Notes: generated by a model from the sequence alone, not told the origin. DNA of 64,000 nt from Smallanthus sonchifolius (GCA_023525975.1 CM042034.1:24441313-24505312), one strand, 5' to 3'. Shown: positions 11,405 to 22,943, counted from the stretch's first letter. Translations and numbers: made by a program.

Positions 11405-11760
11405 CTAGTAATTTTACCCGTCGCGCGTTGCGGTGGTGTCGAAACGTGGCCTAACTCGAGTTCTCACGATCCGTAGCGTGAAGCGGATCTGAAACGGTTG
11501 AGACGGTTAAAAAGAAACATAGTTATGACATAAAAAACATATAAGATTATGGCTACTCGTTTAAACCGGAAAGAAAATGTAAAAAAAAAAGTTTGTTGGC
11601 CACAGGTTTTAAACCGTTGTTGGCCACAGGTTTTAAACCGTGACCTAATGAGTAAAGAAAAGAAGAGTAAGTTTACCGAAACCACTACACCAGCAGCTTC
11701 TTGGGTAAACCCATCACAGGAGGAACCTCCAACTGGGTAAACCCCCTGACCTGGCTACAG
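11405..11760 (-). mobile_element. Helitron 3' end, GC-rich family
   Basis: Minus strand ends CGCAACGCGCGACGGG...CTAG followed by T, the CTRR-type terminus with a GC-rich stem expected of Helitrons. A close relative on the plus strand ends at 21995. Inside are two tandem copies of a 24-bp unit (ttggccacaggttttaaacc) at 11594-11641. The 5' TC end is not recognised, so the inner border is arbitrary. Confidence 0.5.
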
Positions 11761-11783
11761 ACCCCCCTTTTTTGCTTTTGCTA

Positions 11784-11837
11784 GGATTCGAACCCAAAAC
11801 CTCCACTATGAAAAGTCTTGAGGCAACCATTGCACCA
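11784..11837 (-). repeat. tRNA-derived SINE-like head
   Basis: Minus strand A box TGGTGCAATGG (11837-11827) and perfect B box GGTTCGAATCC (11794-11784) with tRNA-like spacing. There is no full tRNA fold, so I read it as a SINE or pseudo-tRNA remnant. Confidence 0.45.
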
Positions 11838-12181
11838 GGTGGCTAACGGTATCCGTCCCTAACTATACTTCCTATAATATTTACGATATTAAAATCAATG
11901 AATAGCGTCTACATTTTTTTTTGTCAATCTTGGTTCTTTTTAATTTTGATTATGTGTAACATGAATCACATTTTTGGCTTTATGGTGTGGACAAATTACT
12001 AGAGTGAATTAAACATTGTTACTCTCAAACATCTCATGTTTTCGTGATAAAAGGATGTATGATAATTTAACTACACAATTTTTTGCAATAATACACGTAA
12101 AGTTGGACACACCATTATTATGTGTTAGAAGCACTCTTATAGTGGAAGGAAGTTGTTTGCATAATTAAAACTCATTACAAA

Positions 12182-12607
12182 TCTATACTATCTAATAAAT
12201 AAAAGGTTTTTTCATGTCACGTGTCGTCTCCACATTTATTCTCATAATTTTTTTTCGCCTTTCTCTCTTATTAAATGCACCTCCTATTTTTAACAACAAT
12301 ATATATTTAAAGAAAATATTAATTATACTAATAAAACATATTTATTTTAAATTATCACTTATGAAACTTTAAAAATCTAATTATCTAACTTTTATTTTTA
12401 ATCAAATAATAAATGAAAAACAAATTACATTAAATAGTATTTAATTTATTTTCAAACCCAATTATATACTAGTTTGCATATTTTGAGTTTTGTTTTCTAT
12501 CCTTAGTATATGATACAATTTTACACGTGTAAAATATACACATAAAGATTTAAAAATTTTATTTATTGATATTTATCACCCGTGTGTATACACGGGATCT
12601 AAACTAG
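12182..12607 (+). mobile_element. Small non-autonomous Helitron
   Basis: Begins TCTATACTATCTAATAAATA after an A and ends with the stem-loop CCCGTGTGTATACACGGG, an 8-base spacer and CTAG before a T. This is the canonical A|TC...CTAG|T insertion. The interior is AT-rich without coding. Close relatives: 29828-30241 and 30406-30816. Confidence 0.85.
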
Positions 12608-13178
12608 TATTGAAATATTTAAAAAGACATGAAAAGTTGTATTACTGTCGTAATGGGGGTGGAAACACAATTTGTAATCAATAACATATCAAAACTCATC
12701 GTACTAAATAAATCAAACTAGAAAGCTAAACTCCAATTGTAATACGTCAGACACACAACTATAATAAAGTAAGACGGAGTATCGCTTTTTAAGATAATAT
12801 GGCAAGGCTCATGGCCAAATGAAGAGAATACAATTATGTATTATATGATATAGTTTAAAAGAATGCAAAATATTTAACATATTTCATTTTAAAAAGTTGG
12901 TGAAAACACAACTTTTTTTTTCTTTTATCAGGGGTGAGTGTAGAAGATGGGTGTGATCCACTTGGCCTTTTTATGGACGTGGAACACCGCCCTCTTAGGG
13001 CGTGAAAAAGGGCATGAAAGGTGGGCGTGAGGGCATTCACGGGGGGAAGGGACAAGGCACACACCAACCAACCTAATCATACTCTTACACATCGTAATTT
13101 CTTTTTTCTTTTTTTTTAATTTAGTTAATTATTAAATGCGAGACGCGAAATCGCTATGCACTTTAGACTATCCGTAAT
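12608..13178. other. Spacer with a GC-rich repeat block
   Basis: Mostly AT-rich. 12930-13085 is GC-rich (gggcgtga and ggcgtgag words) and resembles 13640-13960 on the other side of the hAT MITE, so the two may be halves of one older non-coding element split by it. Confidence 0.35.
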
Positions 13179-13630
13179 TAGGGATGACATATCGTGTATA
13201 CACGTACACGATAAGACACGAACACGAAATATGTATACACAAACACGAACACGAAATATGTATACACGAACACGACACGATAACTTATTGTGTACTTTTT
13301 CCCAAACACGAACACGAACCTGTTTATACATGCTTAACACGATAAGACCTTATGGATTTAAGACTTTAGAGATTTAATTGATTAAATATTAAATTATTAA
13401 ATCAGGCCTACATATAATATCATATTTAATATTTTTTTTATTTAAAAAAAGTCTTAACAGGTACTTAACAGGTAAACAAGTATTTTACCTGTTTAGACAC
13501 GAAAATTAACAGGTAGATTTGTGTCTACCTGTTTAGGACACGAAAAACGATAAGACCATACACGATACCTGTTAAGATCGTGTAGGTTCATGGCGTGTAT
13601 TCGTGTACGTGTCTAAAATTGTCAGCTCTA
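13179..13630. mobile_element. hAT-like MITE with ACACGA repeats
   Basis: Flanked by tccgtaat (13171-13178) and tccgtaag (13631-13638), an 8-bp duplication with one mismatch. Ends TAGGGATGACA and, reverse-complemented, TAGAGCTGACA. The interior has tandem words acacgaacacgaaatatg and several aacaggta words. Confidence 0.7.
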
Positions 13631-15394
13631 TCCGTAAGACCCAAGTGAGGGTGAAGGGTTTTCTATGTCACGTAGACCAGTGCTTCCCTCACCCTCACTC
13701 TCACCCAGTTGTGTAATGGTGTGGGGTGAGAGTGTATATAGTGAGACCCACAAAAATCAACAATTTTGGGCCTCTCCCCCGTTCTAACGCCCGTTACCAC
13801 CATCACATTGCCCCTCTCACCCCACCCGACGCGATGTTTCACGCCCGTGGTGAGTGAGGTGGCACCACGCCCCCTCCTCCCAATGTACTACACATAGTCT
13901 TAGTGATTCTGGGCAATGATTGCCCTGTGCTGATGTGGCGGGGCGTGAAACCACTACGAATGATCTCATTCAAGCTATATTTAGTTTATATTAATTATCC
14001 TTATTATAATAAATGTATAACTTTATCTGACACGTGTCGACTTCCGCTGACTTCTAATTTTTAAATCTTTATTATTTGGTATTTATAATTATTAAATTTT
14101 TACTATTTCTTATTTAACTAATGTCTGATGGCATTTAAAATACAACTATTCATAAAAGCTACAAGTTTACAACAAGTTAAATTTATTTAACCCGTATAAT
14201 AGATAAATGTCTAGCCTAAACAAATCAAATTAACTATACTTTTGATACAATTAAATGTGAAACTCTTCTTATAGTTTATTGATCATCTATATACTCACAT
14301 ATTTGAATAAAATTAATAATCCTTAAATAAAAAAAAACTTTCAAATGAATATGATAAAAGCCTAAAAGAGTCATTGTAATGATTCTTATCTTATCCTCAC
14401 TCTCAATTGCGTTTTGTCCTTTTTTGTGACCTTAAAATTAAATCACATGACAACGAAATGAACTTCCCTTATTTTCCTGTTTCAGTGACACACCAAGTGG
14501 GTGTGTAGGTCCCGTTTTATATCCCTTGTGTTCTCTATTTTTAACTTTAATGAAAAATGGTTCACTGATTATCAAATATATTACTTATGTTTTTTTTTAC
14601 AAACACAAACCTATCATTACCGTTAGATCACTTGCTCCTAACTTATCATAAATAGGTGATACCTGACCCGATATTAGGTGATATCTGACTCGATAATCCG
14701 AAACCACATACCTATTTACCCCGATATTAGGTGATATCCGACTCGATAATACGAAACCACATACCTACTTACCTGAATCATATATACGAATATTTTTAAT
14801 TTTTATTTTTATATTCCCTTAACCCTGATCTATTAATGCTTTATTTTAGTTAGTTCATTAAATTTAAGTTTTATTTATGATATGTATTTGATGATATTAT
14901 TTATATTTTGTATGTTGTGAAGTATATACATAAACTTATCTAAAAAATTATAGTGGTATTATTTATTTATGATGACGTTTATATGTATGTAATGTATGAT
15001 ATTTTAATTTGTAATAGTTGTTACATAAATAAAAGTTATACAATAATTATAATGGTAAAAAAAGAAATATAGTTGGATATCCCAACGCCCAACGGGGATT
15101 TCTTTTTAACAAACTAACGGGTATACCTGATACCCGACGGGTTTTGGGCCAGAAAAACGTTGCATTAGGTGAAGTTGCGTTAGACCTAATGCAACATTTT
15201 TTTAACATGATGCAACTTTTTTTTAAAAAGGTTGCATATTAAAAAGGTTGCATTTGGTAAATGAAATATTGACTTTATTTTTATTTTTAACTATATATAC
15301 GAGTAATTCTTTAGTTGAGTTTTTATATACTATATATAATTATTTTTATATATTTATAACTATAAGTTTGCATGTATAAAATAATTACATATAT
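13631..15394. other. Gene-free spacer with old repeats
   Basis: 13640-13960 is a GC-rich non-coding block. 14367-14645 is duplicated at 16840-17122. 14669-14775 holds two copies of a 53-bp unit (gatattaggtgatatc). 15090-15260 has ggttgca and atgcaac words. No gene seen. Confidence 0.5.
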
Positions 15395-15810
15395 ATTATT
15401 TATTTTTATTTTAACTATATATATAATTTTTATTATGTAGTTATATATTTATTATATTGAATAAAAAGTTATAAATTCACATAAATAATTAATCATTTAG
15501 GCTTGAGATCAAGTTTTATGTGTAAAATATACATATATATTATGTATTTTTTTGTCATAACTATATATATAGTTTTTATTATGTAGTTATATATTTGTTG
15601 TATTAAATAAAAAGTTATAAATTCAAATAAATAATCAATCATTTAGGCTTGAGATCAAGTTTTATTTATAAAATATACATATATATTATGTATTTTTTTG
15701 TCATAACTATATATATAATTTTTATTATGTAGTTATATATTTGTTATATTAAATAAAAAGTTATAAATTCACATAAATAATCAATCATTTAGGCTTGAGA
15801 CCAAGTTTTA
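15395..15810 (+). repeat. Tandem repeat, 146-bp unit, about three copies
   Basis: The marker word ggcttgaga recurs at 15500, 15646 and 15792, exactly 146 bp apart, inside very AT-rich units. The three copies are close to identical, so the amplification looks recent compared with the decayed surroundings. Confidence 0.85.
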
Positions 15811-18569
15811 TGTCTAAAATTTAATTTCAGTCTCGTTGTTAAATTAGCTTCAATTTAAGCTCGAGTTTTTTAATATCGACTTAGCTCAGTTACATCTTCC
15901 TAAACTTCTCATGTTTTCCTACAAAATGATTTTATATTACTTAAATATCATAATAATTTAGCAGCTTTATATGTAATTTTGCTATAAAAGGATCACATGA
16001 TAAAAAGTTAATATACAATTTTATTACAGCCTTTGGTTCATTTTAGTGGGATCTCCATATTTAAATGCTTATTATGAAAAAGGTTTGTATGGTTTATGTT
16101 TTTTTTTCCATTTTAGACTAGTATTTATATATTTAATTTACTCATTTTCTGGGTCACATTATCAGTGTGTTGCAAGAAAAAGTTGTCTGGGTTTGAATAT
16201 TTTTTCAGCCATTAATTCAGAATATAATCATTGTTTAAAAAAGTAACACCTTTTCATTTGGTTGTCCTAAAAGTTTTATTTCAAACTTATTTCTTATAAA
16301 TGAAATAAAATCTATGATATTCCTACTAAATTAGCTTTTTTTGTGTGTCCTCTTAAAAAAGAATGATTGGGAATATTTCATCATATTTAATATTCTCCTT
16401 CCTTTTATATTTAATCACATACATCACTTTTACCAGAAAAGATATTTTTTTTAGAAATATAGAAAGGTAGTGTATACTGAGGGAATGGTAGTTGTGTCAA
16501 TTTAACTATCTGTATATAGAGAGATAAGGGAAAGTTACAAAAGATTTTTACTTTTTGTCATACAAAGTATAAGAAAGATTATGGATAATTCATCAACAAA
16601 ATCAATGGTTAAGATGAAACGTGTGTCTAGTCAGCATTTGTTTTAAGTGTGAAAAAAATATGGAGCGGTAAAATTGGTATAGAATAGCATTGTTGGTTTT
16701 TTTCAAATCCCTCTATATTTTAAAAAAAAACATATATAACTTTTTCATACGACATTTAAAAAAATTACACCATAATATCGAGTATTTTTTTTTTAACCGG
16801 AGTAAAGTTTTGCTCTTTTAGTATAAGAAAAAATCAACTAGTAAAACCTAAAAGAGTAATGGCCATGATTCTTATCTTATCTTATCTTCACCCCTACCTA
16901 ATTGCGTTTTGTCTTTTTTGTGACCTTAAATCACATATACAAGTGGGTGTGGGTTCCATTCAATTTCTATTGTGTTCAATATTTCAAATTTAACAATTTG
17001 TAAGGCAAAAGAATTCACATGGCTAGATCGAAGACAAAAATGTCTAAATCAAATGTCACTTTTGAATGTATGAGTTATGTTTTTAGCCAATATATCATTA
17101 CTTGTAAGATGACTTACTCCTAACTTCCAAATGAATAGATCTCATTAATTGTATACAAACAAGTTGATAGAGTTAAAAAATCAATATCACGTGTCTTGGT
17201 ATCCTAGATAGATAAGACACTCGGTATAAGAATGAGAGGACGGGAGCAAGTGTCTCATTTCCCCGCCCCCTACCCAACATTGTTTCAAACAGCAAAAAGA
17301 CACACATCAAATGGAAAACCTTTTTCTCGGCTCATAAAGTGAGCTTGACCTATATATTCATCAATGATCATATCAACAACTATTACTCACCCTAAATGAT
17401 GTTTTAACCTAATTTTATCAAAGGTTCATCCATTATTTTCGGTTTATAGCATAATATATGATTTTTGTCATGACTCATGAGACATCTTAGTGGTTTGATT
17501 TTTGCCGGACTTATCTTAAGAAGTACCATGAAACTTTGTTTGGTTATAACTTTAATTATTTAAATATATATTGGATTTAAGTTATAAGCATATGTATAAA
17601 AGGACTATTTTGATGTGGACATGTTTTCTTTATATAAGAGGAACTATGAAACATAGAAAGTCAAAATTCCCTTAAGAAAGAAGAAAAAAACTTATAAATC
17701 AAAATAAAAGACACAAAAAGATATTAATTTGAATCAGTTGCTTTATCGTTTAAATAGAAACATACTTTGCTATGCTATTTGTTGTGCTCTATTATGTTCA
17801 TTGCCATTTTGTTATATATTATACATTATGTTCACTTCAACTTGCTCACTCATTGATTCTTATGTTTCTTTTATAATAAAACATTGAACAAACATAACTA
17901 ATGTTCTTAAAAAGACATTCTTATGGTTAAATGATTTATCTCACAATCAAAAAATCGTCTTAGAAAATCTCAAAATTGATGTTAAAAAAATAACATAACT
18001 AATAATTACTTTATTTTCACTTAAAACTAGATTTTCCAACTTTTTTTTTAATTTCATTGTAGATTTACAATAATTAACGGTGGAGATTTATTTAAGTCCT
18101 CAATGGGACATATAACTAATAATTTTATTGTTAGTTAAAATCGTTTACGATGCAGATTTTGATGTATTTATCTTTAAAAAGCTTAAATAATTGTAGTTCA
18201 AACAAAAAATATTAAAATAAAATCATCTATTTACCTTTTTTCTTAACTTAATTTGTCAAACTTAAAACACACTTTGAGAACATGCTTCTTTTTATTTGAG
18301 TCTATACCATGAACAAAATCAATATATTTTCAAATTCTACACAAAAATGTCACTAAATCAAAATGACAAAATTTAATGTTATTAAATTTACATGAAGATG
18401 TGAAACTAATGGTAAACAACGGTTACTTGCACATTCAACACAAACACCACATTTGCTTTTCCAAAACATACCCACTATACATACAGTCTATTGAGTAAAA
18501 TTGAAAAATGAAATAACTGATTTAAAAGAAAAAGGGTATATTCAGTAAAAATAACAGAGAACGAGATAT
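15811..18569. other. Gene-free AT-rich spacer
   Basis: No coding region or clear transposon ends. 16840-17122 is a diverged direct copy of 14367-14645. The longest open frames are hydrophobic and resemble nothing known. Confidence 0.5.
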
Positions 18570-18790
18570 ATAGATGAACATTTGGTACCGAGTACTGGTA
18601 CCAGTAACGTAACGATAGATTCAGTACCGATACCCACTTTTTCATAAACTTGGTATCGGTGTAGTACCAATACCATATAGAGATGCACATTTTGTAACGA
18701 GTACTCATACCGTATCAAACCGGTACCATATTGATTAATTCAGCACTGATATCCACTTTTTCATAAATTCGGTACCAGTACGATCCTTAA
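18570..18790 (+). repeat. Two tandem copies of a ~110-bp unit
   Basis: Each copy runs from atagA(GA)TG(A/C)ACATTT through ccactttttcataaa to the next. The start word resembles the TAGAGATGCACA terminus of the local hAT MITEs, so it may be a doubled MITE. Confidence 0.55.
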
Positions 18791-18919
18791 CGAGATACGT
18801 TTAGCACAGTCCTTCTAAATTAATAATAATAATAAAAAATAATAATAATAACTATTTCTTGATTAATCTCATATATGCATTTGTACATACCTAATAGAAA
18901 CACAAATCCTAGACATCAA

Positions 18920-19246
18920 TCAATTAGCTCTTCCACTATTCAAAACCACTTTAAAAAACGAATCAATATCAGGCGAAGTATAAAACTCCCTATTTCTACC
19001 CCCACCCCCATTAACATGACAGGTCGACACCGGCCGCAGCTTCCTCGGCGGCGGCGGACACTCCACCACCCTCAATCCACTCGACGTCGGAGTAGTCGAA
19101 CCAGATTCCGTTCCATCTCCGTCATCGCCGTTTGAATTCTTCGCACACACCGGCTTCAAAGGAGCATGTAACGTGATTCCGGCGATCATCCACCTTTTTC
19201 CGTCTTTCGAATCCCCATCCGCTTGATTCTTCTTCGAGAATCCCAT
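18920..19246 (-). CDS. SIAMESE-related cyclin-dependent kinase inhibitor (SMR6-like)
   Basis: A 108-residue single-exon protein. SIM/SMR proteins bind CDK-cyclin complexes in the nucleus, restrain mitosis and promote endoreduplication or stress arrest. It shows the start MGFSKK, the block KRWMIAGITLHAPLKP, the TTPTSSG segment, the proline-rich CPPPPRKLRP and the C-terminal REFYTSPDIDSFFKVVL motif, in the order found in the SMR6/7/8 group. Members are typically about 90-130 residues. The first ATG is the only sensible start and a TATA box lies about 130 bases upstream. The exact paralogue is not settled, hence no symbol. Confidence 0.85.
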   Translation of the reverse strand: MGFSKKNQADGDSKDGKRWMIAGITLHAPLKPVCAKNSNGDDGDGTESGSTTPTSSGLRVVECPPPPRKLRPVSTCHVNGGGGRNREFYTSPDIDSFFKVVLNSGRAN

Positions 19247-19376
19247 AGATATCGAATTGATGAGGTTTTAACCTAATTGAGATGAGGAATCGGTGAATTG
19301 CAGTTTTCAGATTCGATTTGAAGGCGTTGATGATTCGAATTGAGGCGGTAAAAGATGCAGAGAGAAAGGGGGGCTG

Positions 19377-19389
19377 AATATATAATAAT
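19377..19389 (-). promoter_or_regulatory. TATA box of the SMR gene
   Basis: Minus strand CATTATTATATATT; transcription would start near 19350, giving a leader of about 100 bases. Confidence 0.5.
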
Positions 19390-19496
19390 GAGGGGCTTTG
19401 GATTCTTTTTGGTTAATGATTGAGGGGAGATTTTGAGCTGCCCGGTTAATTTTCGGGCAGGGGGCAGGATGGAAATTCGAGTCAAATATTGGAAGT

Positions 19497-19533
19497 TTTC
19501 GCGCCAAGTTTTTGTAACGGCTCTCTTTCCCGC
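19497..19533 (-). promoter_or_regulatory. E2F-type and MYB3R-type sites upstream of the SMR gene
   Basis: Two exact matches to the E2F consensus TTTSSCGC, TTTCGCGC (19497-19504) and TTTCCCGC (19526-19533), surround an AACGG core (19516-19520) of the mitosis-specific activator element. They are 110-150 bases upstream of the TATA box. Function is inferred from the motifs and from the cell-cycle role of the gene. Confidence 0.5.
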
Positions 19534-19601
19534 GATTGGGTTTTATTTTGGGTGGTTTATTTACTGTTTTACCCTATTTTACTCTGTATTTGTAGTAAGT
19601 T

Positions 19602-19643
19602 GGGCTGGGCTGGCCTTTAGAAATGAATTGAGGATTTGGCCCA
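19602..19643 (-). promoter_or_regulatory. Site II-like motifs further upstream of the SMR gene
   Basis: TGGGCTGGGCTGG near 19601-19613 and GGCCCA at 19638-19643. TGGGCY motifs are frequent in promoters of dividing-cell genes. Confidence 0.35.
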
Positions 19644-19649
19644 TTTTCT

Positions 19650-20357
19650 AATAACATTATTCATTTGAAAAAAAACAATAATTATAAAAATAAAAAAAAG
19701 CGTCGAGTGAATTTTAAAATTATTTATCAAAATTTTACGTTATGTATGTAACATGCTGACATAAGATGTAAAAAACGCTGATTTTTGCTAATTTTTAAAA
19801 AGTACTCGACGTTTTTTAATATTTTGGTGACGGAAATGTATGTAAAAACGGCCTAAAAAACAAAATTACATAGATTTCATGGGTTTTCTCAACTTAAATG
19901 GATTTTTATTTTATACTTTTAATATATATATTTATATTTATATATGTAAACATGGATTGTGCAATCATATAGGGGACATATAACATGTGAAGTGGTTCAA
20001 TTGTTTTTATACCAAAAGAGAATAGACACATGGATTGTGGTGTTACCCTCTAAAAGAGTAACATGTGCACTTGAATAGTTTAATGTGTTCATCACATGCA
20101 TTGTTTTCTTCCTGTGCATTTATCAATTCATTTAACATATAAAGATAACAATTTAAAATTATTTTATTGGATTCCAACTAATTAAACGCCGTCATGTTTT
20201 TTTTTTTTTTTATTCTATTTATCACATCTCACCCAAACAATTGTGCAACATCAAAGATCGTATCCATTTGGCATTTGCTTTGGATTTTGTGGTGCTACGT
20301 CGTAAATAGAATACTTTCTTTGGATTTTTGGGTGTAAAGATACATAATACCATAAAT
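19650..20357. other. Spacer with a dispersed repeat
   Basis: 19690-19960 (words agtactcgac, acatagat.tcatggg) is a diverged direct copy of 41900-42200. The remainder is AT-rich with no gene. Confidence 0.4.
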
Positions 20358-21195
20358 TAATGGTGAAGAAAATAGCCGGTTTTAAAATCGAAACCGAACT
20401 GTTTTCGAAACTGATTATTCAAGAACCGGTTTGCAACCGATACAACCCGTCGGTTAAGGAACAATTTGGGATTCAGTAAGCCGAACCGGTTTTTCAAGAA
20501 CCGATTTTTTTAAACCGATCCTAAACCGGTTATTATCGTTGACATAAAAAAGACTAGCCATTTTCTAACGGCTATATAATCGTTTATATGCGATGGATCG
20601 ACGTTTTTGGACCATTTTGCCCTCATATGTTTGTATAACGTGTATTGGTTTGATCACAACACTTATCTAATTCTCAAAAACACAAAAAAAGCGCTCAAAA
20701 GTCCTCACAAACTCTTAAGTCTCAAAATGGTAACATGACAAACTCAAGGAAACCAACGTGGTGAGGATCATATCAACAACGAGAAACAAAAATATTTGTT
20801 CAACATTTGATTATGCGAATTGTCAAGCGGTACTCAAACGGCTTGCAAGAATTGTAATACATTTCTCAAATCCGAGTCCAACTCTACTTTGAGAAATCAT
20901 GCGTTGAAAACTAATCCGGCTCGTATTTACAAAGACGAAGAATAAATACTAAACAAAGACGAAGAAACCATGTTTTGTAATTCCTAAAAAAATAGTGTTT
21001 AAAAAACCGGTTATTTCGGTTAACCAGCCCGGTTGATAACCTAACCGTTTTAGACAGGCAGGGCTTTGGACACCTAGAACCGGTTACTGCCCGAACCAGT
21101 TATTTGAGAAATTGGTTTTGACCACTTTTGACATTAACCGAATATGTTAATAACAAAAACGTTTATTTTTAGAATAACCAATTTATGCACCTCTA
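20358..21195. mobile_element. Non-autonomous hAT element with transposase remnant
   Basis: Ends TAATGGTGAAGAAAA and, reverse-complemented, TAGAGGTGCATAAA. Flanks ccataaat and tcataaac match at 6 of 8 positions. Both arms carry aaccggtt words like those of the short MITEs in the window, and the middle retains a BED zinc-finger piece, so it links those MITEs to a hAT parent. Confidence 0.55.
20832..20945 (+). pseudogene. BED zinc-finger fragment of a hAT transposase
   Basis: The frame reads TACKNCNTFLKSESNSTLRN then HALKTNPARIYKDEE and stop. The Cys-x2-Cys pair followed by STLRNH is the pattern of BED fingers at the N terminus of hAT transposases. Only about 37 residues remain in frame; upstream sequence continues in another frame. 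No catalytic domain is left. Confidence 0.5.
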
Positions 21196-21559
21196 TCATA
21201 AACAGGGCTTGGAATATGACATATAAATTGGTGTTGTAGATTTAAACCATCCATTTGAGGATTGAGATCGATTTTGGCGTTTCCCGTAAACATGTGGTTC
21301 ACAGTGAATTTCAAAACACCGTGAACCTCTTGGTCTTCCCCGTATATGGTATCATTACCGTGAACTTCCCTGGTACCGTAATCTATCAGGTTTTGGCTGA
21401 GAACCATCCGGAGACCGTGAACCATCAACAAAGCCGTAAACATCATTCCCGTGAATCCAATAGGGGGCGTAAACCCCTTGAAGGCTGAATAGCAATGCTT
21501 ACCCGAGAACCTCTAAAACATTATCCCTTTATTGAAAGACAAAGTGGATTCCGTAGTAG

Positions 21560-21995
21560 AGTTTCTTTTTTTTTTGGTTTTTTTCCTCGAATTTTTTTTT
21601 ATAGTTTGGCCACAAGTATTTTCTAAAAAGGCTTTATAGGTTTTTTTTATAGTTTTGCCACACATTTTTTTTTCAAACTTTTTTTTATAGTTTGCCACAA
21701 ATATTTTCGTAAGAGTTTTTTTAAAAGTTTTTTTATAGTTTTGCCACAGATTTTTTTTCAAATGTTTTTTTTAATAGTTTTGCCACAAAATAGATTGTAG
21801 AGACGGTCTGCATTGCGCGGGAAAAAACCGATCAAACTCCACCGTAGCGCGGGGCGGTTCGAGTTGTTATACGTTTCGACGTGACGCCGTAACGCGGGAT
21901 GGTTCAAGTTACTACACGTTTCGACGCCGCCGCAACGCGGGGGCGTTGTTGTACGTTTCGACGCCACCGCAACACGAGGCGGGTAAATCCCCTAG
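21560..21995 (+). mobile_element. Helitron 3' portion, GC-rich family, with tandem units
   Basis: Ends GCAACACGAGGCGGGTAAAT...CTAG before T at 21996. 21560-21790 has five spaced copies of ttttttatagttttgccaca, and 21820-21970 has repeated cgtttcgacg..gcaacgcggg words. It is the same family as the minus-strand terminus at 11405. The 5' end is not identified. Confidence 0.5.
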
Positions 21996-22031
21996 TATTT
22001 TTAAAATTCATACATTTAACTATATTAAGAA

Positions 22032-22542
22032 CTAGGTTAAGATCCCGTGTATTACACGGGTTAAATAAATAAAATGTTATATATTTAGTAATAAAAATTT
22101 TATATTTTTATCAACTCGTGTAATACACGGGTCTAATAAACTAGTATATTACATCGGTTGAATAAAATATAATGTAATTTGTTAACAAACACATTTGTCA
22201 AAATATGTTTTTAAAAAATGTAATTTATCCCGACAATTATAAGGTCTGTTAAGTTAGTTTTTAAAATATTTTTTTTTCAACTGAGTATTAATTTTTTAAT
22301 TTAATTGATAAATGTTAGTTCATATTAAGTTAATTTGATTGATGATATAATAACTATTTATAATTAAATAATAAGTATTCGTAATTAGATTTATTAATAT
22401 AAAGATTATTATTTAATAGGATAGAGAAATAAAAAATCTAATATTTAATATGAGAGAGAGACGGAAAAATAAATGTGAGGAGTAACCAGAGAGTGACACG
22501 TGTCCTGAAAAGATTTTTATTTATTAGAGTAGTAAGATAAGA
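22032..22542 (-). mobile_element. Small Helitron
   Basis: Minus strand begins TCTTATCTTACTACTCTAAT after an A and ends with stem CCCGTGTAATACACGGG and CTAG before T. It includes the acacgtgtc word shared by the other Helitrons near their 5' ends. A second, plus-oriented 3' terminus sits inside at 22114-22144. Confidence 0.65.
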
Positions 22543-22581
22543 TTTAAGTAAACATCAATGAAGTAAAAAGGGGAAGGTTCA

Positions 22582-22943
22582 ATTCAGAACACTAAATATT
22601 GCGAAAACATGAGGAACAAAATGAATCTTTCATTTTTTCAACATTAAAAAGTTTTGAAAAATAAAAAAAATTATAGAAATGCAATGTTTATTTATCTCTC
22701 AAGAAATAATTTATGTGTAGGATGTATATGTTATTTTACCTACACATAATCTACACATGTGTAGATAAAATTTTAAATGTATAAAAACTTATTCAAAAAA
22801 TTGTTTAATGGGTTTTTATGTATATAAACATGCATATTTATATGGATGAATTTCAAAATTTTAAAAATATAAATCATAGATCAAGAAATTAAACGAATTC
22901 AGTTTGTTGTTTTTATTATCGCAATAATTTAGTGTTATGTAAT
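22582..22943. mobile_element. MITE-like element, copy 1
   Basis: Ends are inverted copies of a ~24-bp word containing AACACTAAAT.ATTGCGA. The whole 362 bp reappears in opposite orientation at 62487-62888. It contains the palindromic ctacacatgtgtag. Target duplication not resolved, so the superfamily is open. Confidence 0.6.

Noticed and set aside
11784..11837. Possible tRNA gene
   Set aside because: A and B boxes are present but no acceptor stem or anticodon arm can be folded.
16046..16246. 66-codon hydrophobic frame
   Set aside because: AT-rich chance frame with no supporting features.
21513..21967. Lys-rich minus-strand frames
   Set aside because: Translation of poly-T/tagttttgccaca tandem units of a Helitron.
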